From Sinomonas atrocyanea (GTDB lineage: Bacteria; Actinomycetota; Actinomycetes; Actinomycetales; Micrococcaceae): a DNA stretch of 64,000 nt. The number at the start of each line of letters is the position of its first letter. Positions within the stretch are counted from its first letter, which is position 1. Position numbers and translations under genes: made by a program. The notes under the pieces are model-generated. The model had not been told where the DNA came from. It made no database searches and worked only from the letters and a program-made list of their open reading frames with translations. Shown one piece after another: positions 15,906 to 23,427 of the stretch. The stretch spans positions 3,534,001-3,598,000 of the forward strand of contig NZ_CP014518.1 of assembly GCF_001577305.1 (NCBI RefSeq), read 5' to 3'.

Positions 15906-17086
15906 GCCGCCGCCCTCAGCGCGCGGGGAAGGGCCAGCTCTGCGGCGAGCCGGTCCCAGCCCGGTCCGCGTTCTGACGTGCGGGCCGTCTCGGCCCCGCG
16001 ACGGAGTGCGTCCACGACCGCGAGCCCATCCGGCCCCTCCGCGACGACGGCGATGCTCGCGACCCGCCGGCCCGCCGGGGCCCTCTCCATGTGCACGACT
16101 GCATCCAGGGCACTCGAGGCCTGGAGGAAGGTGGCTTCCCTGGTGAGCCCTGCGAGCGCTCCGAGGGCGGCGAGCCGCGCCACGACGGAGCCCGCCGTAT
16201 TGGCATGGACTGTTCCGGCCCCGCTGTGCCCCGTGTTGAGTGCTGAGAGGAGGTCCCTGACCTCGGCGCCGCGGCACTCGCCGACCACGAGCCAGTCCGG
16301 CCGCATCCGCAGCGCCTCCCGCACGAGGCGGGCGAGATCGATCCCGCCGGCACCCTCGACATTGCCATGGCGCGCTTCCAGGCAGACGGCGTGCCCGTGG
16401 TCGGGCGCCAGCTCGGCGGCATCTTCCACCAGAACGATCCGGTCGGTGGCCGGAACGGTGCCGAGGAGCGTGCTCAGCAGGGTGGTCTTCCCCGACCCGG
16501 TGGAACCGCTCACCAGGAAGCTCCGCCGCTGGGCGACCAATGCCTCGAGCACGGTCCTCTGGTCGGGCAGCACCGTGCCGGCCGCCTCGAACTCGTCCAA
16601 GGTCATCGGCTGGGCGCGCCGGATGCGGATGGACAGCAGGGTTCCCGCGGTTGAGACGGGCGGCAGCACGGCGTGGATCCGGTAACCTCCGGCGAGCCGC
16701 ACGTCGACGCACGGCGACGAGTCGTCGAGCCGGCGTCCCGCCGCCGCCACCAGGCGGACGGCAAGCGCTCGCAGGGCCTCCTCCGAGGGGAAGGACACCG
16801 CGCTCCGTTCGAGTCCGCGCCCCCTGTCGAGCCAGACGCTGTCCGGCGCGTTGACGAACAGATCCGTCACCTCAGGGTCATTGGCGAGGACCTGCAGGGG
16901 TCCGAGACCGCGCAGCTCGGCCATGATGATCTCCACGGCCGCGAGCGACCCCGCCGTGCCCAGCACGCGGCCGCTTCCCTGGAGCGCGGCCGCGACGCGC
17001 GCCGGGGTCACCTGTCCCGGCGTCGAGAGCACCGATCGGCGCACGGCGTCCAGCAGCTCCGCGTCGACGCTGCCCTGCGCCCTCAC
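15902..17086 (-). CDS. tadA: TadA/CpaF-type secretion ATPase
   Basis: A 394-residue type II/IV secretion ATPase that powers pilus assembly. An N-terminal domain (VTDLFVNAPDSVWLDRGRGL near residue 80) leads to Walker A GSTGSGKTT (194-202), the Asp box IVLVEDAAEL near 220, Walker B in RPDWLVVGECRGAE near 268 and the His box NTGHSGAGTVHAN near 285. All motifs are intact, so the motor should be active. GTGA overlap with the upstream Ssd/CpaE-like gene and GTGA overlap with tadB show strict coupling. M. tuberculosis Rv3659c is the matching gene. Confidence 0.92.
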   Translation of the reverse strand: MRAQGSVDAELLDAVRRSVLSTPGQVTPARVAAALQGSGRVLGTAGSLAAVEIIMAELRGLGPLQVLANDPEVTDLFVNAPDSVWLDRGRGLERSAVSFPSEEALRALAVRLVAAAGRRLDDSSPCVDVRLAGGYRIHAVLPPVSTAGTLLSIRIRRAQPMTLDEFEAAGTVLPDQRTVLEALVAQRRSFLVSGSTGSGKTTLLSTLLGTVPATDRIVLVEDAAELAPDHGHAVCLEARHGNVEGAGGIDLARLVREALRMRPDWLVVGECRGAEVRDLLSALNTGHSGAGTVHANTAGSVVARLAALGALAGLTREATFLQASSALDAVVHMERAPAGRRVASIAVVAEGPDGLAVVDALRRGAETARTSERGPGWDRLAAELALPRALRAAA

Positions 17087-18252
17087 CGCGCGACCCTCCG
17101 CCCGCGCCCGGCGAGCCTGGCGCCGAGGGCGAGTGCCGGGCCGTCACCCGCTGAAGCAGCCGGGGCCCGCTCGGGCAGCGCCTCGCACACTGCGGCGGCG
17201 AGCCGCCGCAGGGGCCCCGAGCGCGCCAGCTCCATGAGGCGACCCCACTCCGCCGCGGCAGCGGCGCGTCGAAGGTGGGGAATCCGGGCCACCAGGGGAC
17301 AGCCGATGAGCCCGGCCAGCTGTTCGGCGTCGACCCCTTCCCCGGTGCCTCCGCGGAGCACGACGCCCAGTGGCACCGGGGGCAGCTCATGGACGAGCTG
17401 GGCAGCGGAGAGCGCCCCACCCAGGGTGCCGGGCACCACGACGAGGATCCGGTCGCTGGCCCACCCGAAGTCCTCGATCCCTTCCCGTCCACGCCCGATG
17501 TCGACGACGACCAGGTCGAACGCTGCACGGGCCGCCTCGACCACACCCGAGATGGCGGCCCCCGGAACCCGCACGGCAGGACGCGGACCGGCGGGCCAGG
17601 ACAGGACCCCGGCCCCGGCCGCCCTCGGCAGCGAGGCGGCCAGCTGCTCGGGATTGATGGCGCCGTGTGCGGAGGCCAGGTCGGGCCAGCGCAGCCCCTC
17701 GAGCGGCTGCTCGCCCAGGACGGCCTCGAGACCTCCTGCGAGCCTGTCGCCATCCACCAGCAGCACCCGCGCCCCGCCGTGCGCCGCGGCACCCGCGAGC
17801 AGCACCGCCGTCGTGCTGGCGCCCGCGCCGCCGCACCCGCCGACGACGCCGACCACCACACCCGAGGGCCCCTCCGAACCTCGCCTGCCCATGTAGTCCA
17901 CGAGCCAGCCGGCAGCGTCCGGCAGCTCGGCCACGTGGTCGATCCCCAGCGCCGCGGCCCTGTCCCACAGCAGATGGCGCTGAGATGCGGCGCCGACGAG
18001 GATGGTCGGGCCGCGCCTCTGCGGAGGAACCTCGCTGATGTCCGCCCCGAGCAGCACAAGGTCTGCCCGCGTCCAGAGCTGCGGGTCCTCACCGACGGAC
18101 GGGACGCCCTCGAAGACGGCGCCCGCCACCGCGGCGGCCCTCGCGCACTCGTCCCGGAGCGCCGCGTCACCGGTGATACAGCACACGATCGGGCCCGCCT
18201 CCGGGAGCCATCCCCCGGCCCCGGCCGACTGTTCCTGCTCGTTCCTCGCCAT
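17083..18252 (-). CDS. Ssd/CpaE/TadZ-like P-loop protein, first gene of the tad operon
   Basis: A 389-residue MinD/ParA-superfamily protein (septum site determining or TadZ type) that may place the Tad machine in the cell. Residues about 25-125 resemble a receiver-like domain. The P-loop region VVGVVGGCGGAGASTTAVLLAG (near residue 137) keeps the GGxGAS shape of the deviant Walker motif but lacks the usual Lys (KGG becomes CGG), so ATP use is uncertain. VLLVDGDRLAGGLE near 172 and FDLVVVDIGRG near 250 are the switch strands. It matches Rv3660c in place. The ATG start fits a divergent promoter region shared with the polymerase gene. Confidence 0.82.
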   Translation of the reverse strand: MARNEQEQSAGAGGWLPEAGPIVCCITGDAALRDECARAAAVAGAVFEGVPSVGEDPQLWTRADLVLLGADISEVPPQRRGPTILVGAASQRHLLWDRAAALGIDHVAELPDAAGWLVDYMGRRGSEGPSGVVVGVVGGCGGAGASTTAVLLAGAAAHGGARVLLVDGDRLAGGLEAVLGEQPLEGLRWPDLASAHGAINPEQLAASLPRAAGAGVLSWPAGPRPAVRVPGAAISGVVEAARAAFDLVVVDIGRGREGIEDFGWASDRILVVVPGTLGGALSAAQLVHELPPVPLGVVLRGGTGEGVDAEQLAGLIGCPLVARIPHLRRAAAAAEWGRLMELARSGPLRRLAAAVCEALPERAPAASAGDGPALALGARLAGRGRRVAR

Positions 18253-18374
18253 GCCGTCCAGCCTTCCCAGTCTGCGGCAGCCGTGGAACCGGCCCGACCC
18301 CCTATGTGGACGACATCCCTCGGGGACGGCTGTGGAGGGAAACTGCACCCGTGCGGACAGGGAAGAATGGGGAT

Positions 18375-20039
18375 GTGTACCAGCTCGTCGCCCCCGCACC
18401 GGACGGCGGAGTGCTGCTGCAGCGCCTCGACCGGGGCGGTGCCCCGGCCGGAACCGCGCAGATCGTCCCGGGCAGCCACTTCGCCGCGCTCGCCCAGAGC
18501 GTCGAGGCGGAGGAGCGCCCGCGGTGGGTGTGGCAGCGCACCACCGACTGGTATCCGCGGCTCCTTGCCGCAGGGGTCGAGGTGCAGCGGTGCCACGACC
18601 TCACCCTCAGCGCCGCGATCCTCGCTCATTCGGCCTTCGTGGCCGGAAGCGGCTACACGCCCTCGATCCCGCTGGGCAGCCCCCTCGACGAGCCGGACTC
18701 CGGGCGCAGCGGCTGGCCCGGGCAGCACCAGGATGCCCTGTTCGAGGCCAGGACGCCCGGCGTCGACGCCGACGAGGCCGTGGCCGAGCTCGGGGCCCAG
18801 CTGGGCGCGGTCTCCGGGTCACCGCGGCGCCAACGGCTCGCCCTCCTGCTCGCGGCCGAGTCCGCGGGGGCTCTGGCCGCGGCCGAGATGCGGCGCTCCG
18901 GTGTGCCGTGGGACGCGGAAGTCCACGACGCCCTCCTCGTCGAAAGGCTCGGCCCGCGTCCGCGGGGGACGGCGAGGCCCGCCCTCCTCGAGGCGAAGGC
19001 GGCCGAACTCCGCGGCCTCCTCGCCTCCCCGCACCTCAACCCGGACTCACCGCAGGAACTCCTCCGCGCGCTCCACCGCGCCGGCATCGAGACGAACAGC
19101 ACCCGTGCCTGGGAGCTGCGGAAGTTCACCCATCCAGCGGTCGCGCCGCTGCTCGAGTACAAGAAGATGGCCCGGCTGCTCGCCGCCAACGGCTGGTCGT
19201 GGCTGGAGACGTGGGTCTCGGAGGGCCGCTTCCGCCCAGAGTATGTGGTCGGCGGCGTCGTGACAGGCCGCTGGGCGTCCCGGGGCGGCGGTGCGATGCA
19301 GATTCCGGCGGAGGTCCGCTCCGCAGCCCGCGCGCTCCCGGGCCATCGCCTCGTCGTGGCCGACGCCTCGCAGCTCGAGCCGCGGGTCCTCGCTGCGCTG
19401 GCCGGCGACGAGGCGATGGCCGGCGCCGCGCGCGGCCGCGACCTCTATGCGGGCATCGCGGCTGCAGGGTTCGGCGGCGACCGGGCCCAAGCGAAGGTCG
19501 CGCTCCTCGGCGCGATCTACGGCGCCACGACCGGAGAGTCGGGCCGGCTCATGCCGCAGCTCGCCCGCCTGTATCCCCAGGCCGTCGCCCTCGTCGAGCA
19601 GGCCGCGAGGGATGGCGAGCGGGGGCTGGCGGTGACGACGCACCTGGGCCGCAGCACCCCTCCCCCGTCGCCCCGCTGGCTCGCCTCACAGCGCACCACG
19701 AGCGCCCAGGAGCAGCACCGCGCAGACGCGATCGCCCGCGACAGGGGTCGCTTCACGCGCAACTTCGTGGTGCAGGGCACGGCCGCCGAATGGGCCGAGT
19801 GCTGGATGGCCGACCTGCGGGGCCGGCTTCGCCGCATCAGGTCGCGCGGGCACCGCGCCGAGCTCGTCTACTTCCTCCATGACGAGGTGGTCATCCATGC
19901 CGAGGAGTCCGTGGCCGAGGACTGCGCCGCCGCCGTCCAGGACGCGGCGCAGACCGCCGGGCGGCTGCTCTTCCACCACGCTCCCGTTGAGTTCCCCCTG
20001 AGTGTGGCCGTCGTCGAGTCCTACGACCACGCGAAGTGA
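18375..20039 (+). CDS. PolA-like family A DNA polymerase (annotated elsewhere as bifunctional 3'-5' exonuclease/polymerase)
   Basis: About 554 residues (577 if read from the GTG at 18306; GTG at 18351 is also possible). Motif A is VVADASQLEPRVLA, motif B lies in QAKVALLGAIYGATTG, and motif C is HDEVVIHAEE, so the palm carboxylates of a family A polymerase are present. The N-terminal 200 residues sit where the 3'-5' exonuclease would be, but no D-x-E motif of the DEDD exonucleases is visible. There is no 5' nuclease domain. Such stand-alone polymerases occur beside polA in actinobacteria and are thought to act in repair. The start at 18375 matches homologues beginning MY-LV. Confidence 0.85.
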   Translation: MYQLVAPAPDGGVLLQRLDRGGAPAGTAQIVPGSHFAALAQSVEAEERPRWVWQRTTDWYPRLLAAGVEVQRCHDLTLSAAILAHSAFVAGSGYTPSIPLGSPLDEPDSGRSGWPGQHQDALFEARTPGVDADEAVAELGAQLGAVSGSPRRQRLALLLAAESAGALAAAEMRRSGVPWDAEVHDALLVERLGPRPRGTARPALLEAKAAELRGLLASPHLNPDSPQELLRALHRAGIETNSTRAWELRKFTHPAVAPLLEYKKMARLLAANGWSWLETWVSEGRFRPEYVVGGVVTGRWASRGGGAMQIPAEVRSAARALPGHRLVVADASQLEPRVLAALAGDEAMAGAARGRDLYAGIAAAGFGGDRAQAKVALLGAIYGATTGESGRLMPQLARLYPQAVALVEQAARDGERGLAVTTHLGRSTPPPSPRWLASQRTTSAQEQHRADAIARDRGRFTRNFVVQGTAAEWAECWMADLRGRLRRIRSRGHRAELVYFLHDEVVIHAEESVAEDCAAAVQDAAQTAGRLLFHHAPVEFPLSVAVVESYDHAK

Positions 20040-20058
20040 CCCCCGGGGCGGGGCGGAG

Positions 20059-20736
20059 CTACGGATCGACCCGGTGCTCCCGGGTCCGGTCCCAGGGGAC
20101 CCCCCAGCCCAGGGCGGTGAAGAGGGAATCGAGGACCATGGCGGTGAAGCCCCACACGAGGACCCCGTTGACTTCGAACCCCGGGCTCGCGAAGCGCGCA
20201 CCCCGTCGGTGGAGCACGGCCATGACGCGGTTGTCCGGGTCGAGCAGGTCCCGGACCGGGGTGCGGAACACCTGGGCGGACTCCCCGTAGTCGACCACGT
20301 CGACGGGGGACGGGGAGGCCCACCAGCCGACCACGGGTGTGACCAGGAAGCGGCTGACGGCCATGCCGAGCGGGGGCAGCTCGCCCAGAACCTCGACTCC
20401 GGCGGGGTCGAGGCCGGTTTCCTCCCTGGCCTCCCGGAGGGCACAGTCCACGAGCGTGGCGTCCTCGGGGTCCTGGCTGCCGCCGGGGAAGGCGACCTGG
20501 CCTGGGTGCGAGCCCAGAGTCGAGGCCCGCTCGAGGAGCAGGACGTCGAGATCGGCGGGTGCGAGCGGGCGGTGCGAAACGGCCGGGACGTCGTCGAGGA
20601 CGCCGAAGAGGACCAGGACTGCGGCCTTCCGCGAGGCCCCCGGAAGGGTTGCCGGGTGCCACCGGCGGTCGAAGGGGTCGGTGTGGCCGGCGCGGATGGC
20701 GCGGACCAGCTCCTCGAGCTCCGCTCGGGCGCTCAC
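20059..20736 (-). CDS. NUDIX hydrolase, probable CoA pyrophosphatase
   Basis: A 225-residue NUDIX protein. The NUDIX box reads GGSQDPEDATLVDCALREAREETGL (start near residue 87; key residues G, E, REAREETG). It is preceded by VLLLERASTLGSHPGQVAFPGG, where the LL-x-RS/T...H-x-GQVAFPGG pattern marks the NUDT7/CoA diphosphatase group. It likely splits CoA or acyl-CoA into phosphopantetheine and 3',5'-ADP. The GTG start overlaps the nth stop (GTGA). The gene pair nth-NUDIX is also together in M. tuberculosis (Rv3674c, Rv3672c). Confidence 0.85.
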   Translation of the reverse strand: MSARAELEELVRAIRAGHTDPFDRRWHPATLPGASRKAAVLVLFGVLDDVPAVSHRPLAPADLDVLLLERASTLGSHPGQVAFPGGSQDPEDATLVDCALREAREETGLDPAGVEVLGELPPLGMAVSRFLVTPVVGWWASPSPVDVVDYGESAQVFRTPVRDLLDPDNRVMAVLHRRGARFASPGFEVNGVLVWGFTAMVLDSLFTALGWGVPWDRTREHRVDP

Positions 20737-21635
20737 CGGTGCCGGCCCGTGGTGGCCTCCGGGCTGGTGGCCGCCGGGCTGGGCGCCGGACCTGCCGCGG
20801 ACGCGGCGGCGGCCGCCAGCGACTCGGTCCGCTGCCGGATGGCGGCGGCGTCGGAGGCGTTGGCGACCATCTCGGCCTGGAGGTCCTCCCGTCCCGGCGC
20901 CAGCTCGAACCGGAGGAGTCGGCGCGCCTTGACCGGGTCGGTCTCGCCTTCGCCGAACGAGGGGCACAGGGAGGCCACCGGGCAGGCACCGCAGGCCGGC
21001 CTGCGGGCGAGGCAGACGCGGCGGCCGTGGAACACGACACGGTGGGAGAGCATCGTCCAGTCCTTGGGCTCGAACAGTTCCATGACGTCCCGCTCGATGA
21101 CCACGGGGTCCTCCGACGCCGTCCACCCGAACCGCTTGGCGAGGCGGCCGAAATGGGTGTCGACCGTGATCCCCGGGACTCCGAAGGCGTTGCCGAGCAC
21201 CACATTGGCCGTCTTGCGGCCGACGCCGGGCAGCGTCACGAGTTCTGCCAGCGTCCCGGGCACCTCGCCGTCGAACTCGTCGACGACCCTGCGGGCCAGC
21301 GTATGGATGCTGCGCGCCTTGGCCCGGAAGAATCCCGTGGGCCGGATGATCTCCTCGATGTCGACGAGCTCGCCCTCCGAGAGGGCCCGCGCGTCCGGGT
21401 AGCGGGCGAACAAGACAGGGGTGACCTGGTTGACCCGGACGTCCGTCGTCTGCGCGCTGAGCACCGTGGCCACGAGGAGCTCGAAGGGGTTCCGGAAGTC
21501 CAATTCAGCGTGCGCGTAGGGGTAGGCCTCGGCGAGGACCCGGTTGATCTTCCGTGCGCGCCGCTTGAGCGCGAGGGGTGTCTCGTCCGGACTCATCCGC
21601 CGTCGGCGGGGCTCGGCGGCCGCCGCGTCGCTCAC
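20733..21635 (-). CDS. nth: Endonuclease III
   Basis: A base-excision DNA glycosylase/AP lyase for oxidised pyrimidines. The helix-hairpin-helix LVTLPGVGRKTANVVLGNAFG carries the catalytic Lys (in GRKTAN), and VDTHFGRLAKRFG carries the catalytic Asp. The iron-sulfur loop CLARRPACGACPVASLC has the C-x6-C-x2-C-x5-C spacing of a [4Fe-4S] cluster. The C-terminal 60 residues are an Ala-rich extension. The GTG at 21635 overlaps the stop of the upstream membrane protein (GTGA) and was preferred; the ATG at 21596 (287 residues) is an equally sensible start by homology and neither has a strong ribosome site. Confidence 0.93.
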   Translation of the reverse strand: MSDAAAAEPRRRRMSPDETPLALKRRARKINRVLAEAYPYAHAELDFRNPFELLVATVLSAQTTDVRVNQVTPVLFARYPDARALSEGELVDIEEIIRPTGFFRAKARSIHTLARRVVDEFDGEVPGTLAELVTLPGVGRKTANVVLGNAFGVPGITVDTHFGRLAKRFGWTASEDPVVIERDVMELFEPKDWTMLSHRVVFHGRRVCLARRPACGACPVASLCPSFGEGETDPVKARRLLRFELAPGREDLQAEMVANASDAAAIRQRTESLAAAAASAAGPAPSPAATSPEATTGRHR

Positions 21636-23113
21636 GCGCGTTCGATTCCCGACAGGTCGCGCAGGACCCCGACGCGCCCGTCGGGGCTCTGGACCACGAA
21701 CTCCTGTCCGCGATCCTGCAGCGCGAGGATCCACTGCCCCGGTTCGAGGCTGAACACGGGCTGGCCCGTCGAGGCGTCCACCGCCGTGCGCGGCTGGCTG
21801 ACCGCGAACCAGAACGCCTCATAGCGCGCGCTGTCGTCGTAGGGCCTGGTCGCTCCGATGTCCTCGGCGGAGCCCCTCTGCCCGGCGGCGGCGCGGTCCG
21901 CGGCTCCCCCGGCCCCCGCGGCGGGGAACACCGCAGTGGCCGGTTCCGCGCCGGCCGCCCCGACGATCTCGGTCGGCGCGGCGGGCTGCGCCGCCACCGT
22001 CGGCGCGACGGGCTCCGCAGGCCCGACAGGCTTCGCGGTCGCCGTCTCGGCGGGTCGTTCGGGCTCAACCGGCGCCGTCGGAGCGACCGGATCCCCGGCC
22101 CCGGCTGGCGCAGCGGGCTCCACCGACCGGACAGGCTCCGCGGGCGCAACCGTCTCCGCGGACCCGACAGGCTCCGCGGGCGCAACCGTCTCCGCGGACC
22201 CGACAGGCTCCGCGGTCGCCGTCTCGGCGGGTCGTTCGGGTTCCCCGGGCGCCGTCGGCCCACGGTCCTCGGGCGCGGTCTCAGCGACGGGAGCGCCATA
22301 GGCCTCGCCGTCGGCTGCGCCGAGGGCACCGATGGCACGCTCGGGTGCCCCGTCGTCCTCGGGTGCCGGCGCGCTCGGCCCGGCTCCGGCTGCCGCAGGC
22401 CCGGTCGGCCCCGCGGGCGTCCCACCGAACGGCTCGACGGGGGCGCCGGTCGCCGGGCCGGCACCGGGGACGGCGGCGGCCTCGCCGGGGCGCCCGGACG
22501 GCGGCGCGAGGGGCCCGCCCCACTCGTTCGTGCCCGGGCTGCCCCACGGGTTCCCGGCAGCGCTGGAGCCGGCCGCGCCCCGCTTCGGTCCGCGTCCAGC
22601 CTTGCCGGCCGCGGCGGGGCGCGGCGCCGGCGGCACGGCATCACGCGCCACGACGTGGGCCGGCACCTCCGGCCGGCCCAGGAAATCGACCGCGAACGCC
22701 GGGATGAGCCGTGCCAGGGTGGTGGCCGCAAGCATGGCGAGGCCGCCCAGCAGGCCCACCACGGCACCGGGCGAGAGCGTGGTGACGGTGCCGAGGAAGT
22801 AGAAGGCAGCGCTGAGAATGGCGGCGACCGAGGCGAACTGGTCCAGCGAGAGGGAGCCGACCCGCAGCCTCCTCGAGGGCTCGAGGCGGCGCCACGCGAA
22901 CAGGGCCGCCGTCGTCACGGGGACGAGGATCCCGATCCCGAGGAAGTACAGGCCCGCGGCGTTCCACAGGTTCCCTGGCCCGAACAGCGGCAGGAGGGAC
23001 GCCACGAAGGTGATGAGGACGCCCCCGAACAGGGTCAGATCACGTGCGGTGAACGGTCCTAGCACGGATTCGCTGCGGCGCCCCTCGGACGGGCTCTGAC
23101 TGGGGTCAGACAT
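21632..23113 (-). CDS. Membrane protein with long Ala/Pro/Glu repeat region, function unknown
   Basis: A 493-residue protein in three parts. Residues about 24-155 hold four membrane helices (LTLFGGVLITFVASLLPLFG, AAGLYFLGIGILVPVTTAALF, FASVAAILSAAFYFLGTVTT, GAVVGLLGGLAMLAATTLAR). Residues about 160-420 are low-complexity Ala/Pro/Gly/Glu with repeats such as SAETVAPAEPVG. Residues about 425-493 form a small folded C-terminal domain (YEAFWFAVSQPRTAVD... DRGQEFVVQSPDGRVGVLRDLSG) that recurs in actinobacterial proteins of unknown role. The linker could span the cell wall or hold the end domain away from the membrane. No catalytic motif was seen. Confidence 0.75.
   Translation of the reverse strand: MSDPSQSPSEGRRSESVLGPFTARDLTLFGGVLITFVASLLPLFGPGNLWNAAGLYFLGIGILVPVTTAALFAWRRLEPSRRLRVGSLSLDQFASVAAILSAAFYFLGTVTTLSPGAVVGLLGGLAMLAATTLARLIPAFAVDFLGRPEVPAHVVARDAVPPAPRPAAAGKAGRGPKRGAAGSSAAGNPWGSPGTNEWGGPLAPPSGRPGEAAAVPGAGPATGAPVEPFGGTPAGPTGPAAAGAGPSAPAPEDDGAPERAIGALGAADGEAYGAPVAETAPEDRGPTAPGEPERPAETATAEPVGSAETVAPAEPVGSAETVAPAEPVRSVEPAAPAGAGDPVAPTAPVEPERPAETATAKPVGPAEPVAPTVAAQPAAPTEIVGAAGAEPATAVFPAAGAGGAADRAAAGQRGSAEDIGATRPYDDSARYEAFWFAVSQPRTAVDASTGQPVFSLEPGQWILALQDRGQEFVVQSPDGRVGVLRDLSGIERA
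22135..22206. repeat. Two exact 36-bp in-frame tandem repeats
   Basis: Units at 22135-22170 and 22171-22206 are identical over 36 bp and encode SAETVAPAEPVG-type 12-residue repeats on the minus strand. Partial copies follow from 22207 and near 22050. The tract is expected to vary in copy number between strains. Confidence 0.8.
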
Positions 23114-23333
23114 GAGTCACTCCTTCGGTCTTGAGTTCAGCCTAGCCATTCCCGCGGGGGGCACCTAGGCGGCCGCGGGCGGGTCCAGGCGGTGGAGGAC
23201 GACGGCGCGCGGCGCCCATTCGGCGTCGGCCGCCTACCGCCTGCCGCATGTCTGCGGCCGTCCGGCGCGGGAGTGTGACGCTCGCAACGTCGCCGCGACC
23301 CCTTTGGGGCTACTGTTGACACCAGGCAGCCGG

Positions 23334-23349
23334 TGTGTGCGGCCTCACA
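23334..23349 (+). promoter_or_regulatory. Crp-like binding site upstream of acs
   Basis: TGTGT-GCGGCC-TCACA matches the Crp consensus TGTGA-N6-TCACA at 9 of 10 defined bases. It lies 79 bp before the acs start, downstream of a TACTGT box (23311-23316) that could be the -10. An imperfect hairpin (23363-23389) lies between it and the start. The rest of the 314-bp spacer toward the leftward gene shows no gene. Confidence 0.6.
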
Positions 23350-23427
23350 TCCGACGGTGGCGTCCTGCCCCGCGGCCGGGGCGGCAGGATCGGCTGGATC
23401 ATGCGAGGAACGAGCCGAAAGGACACC

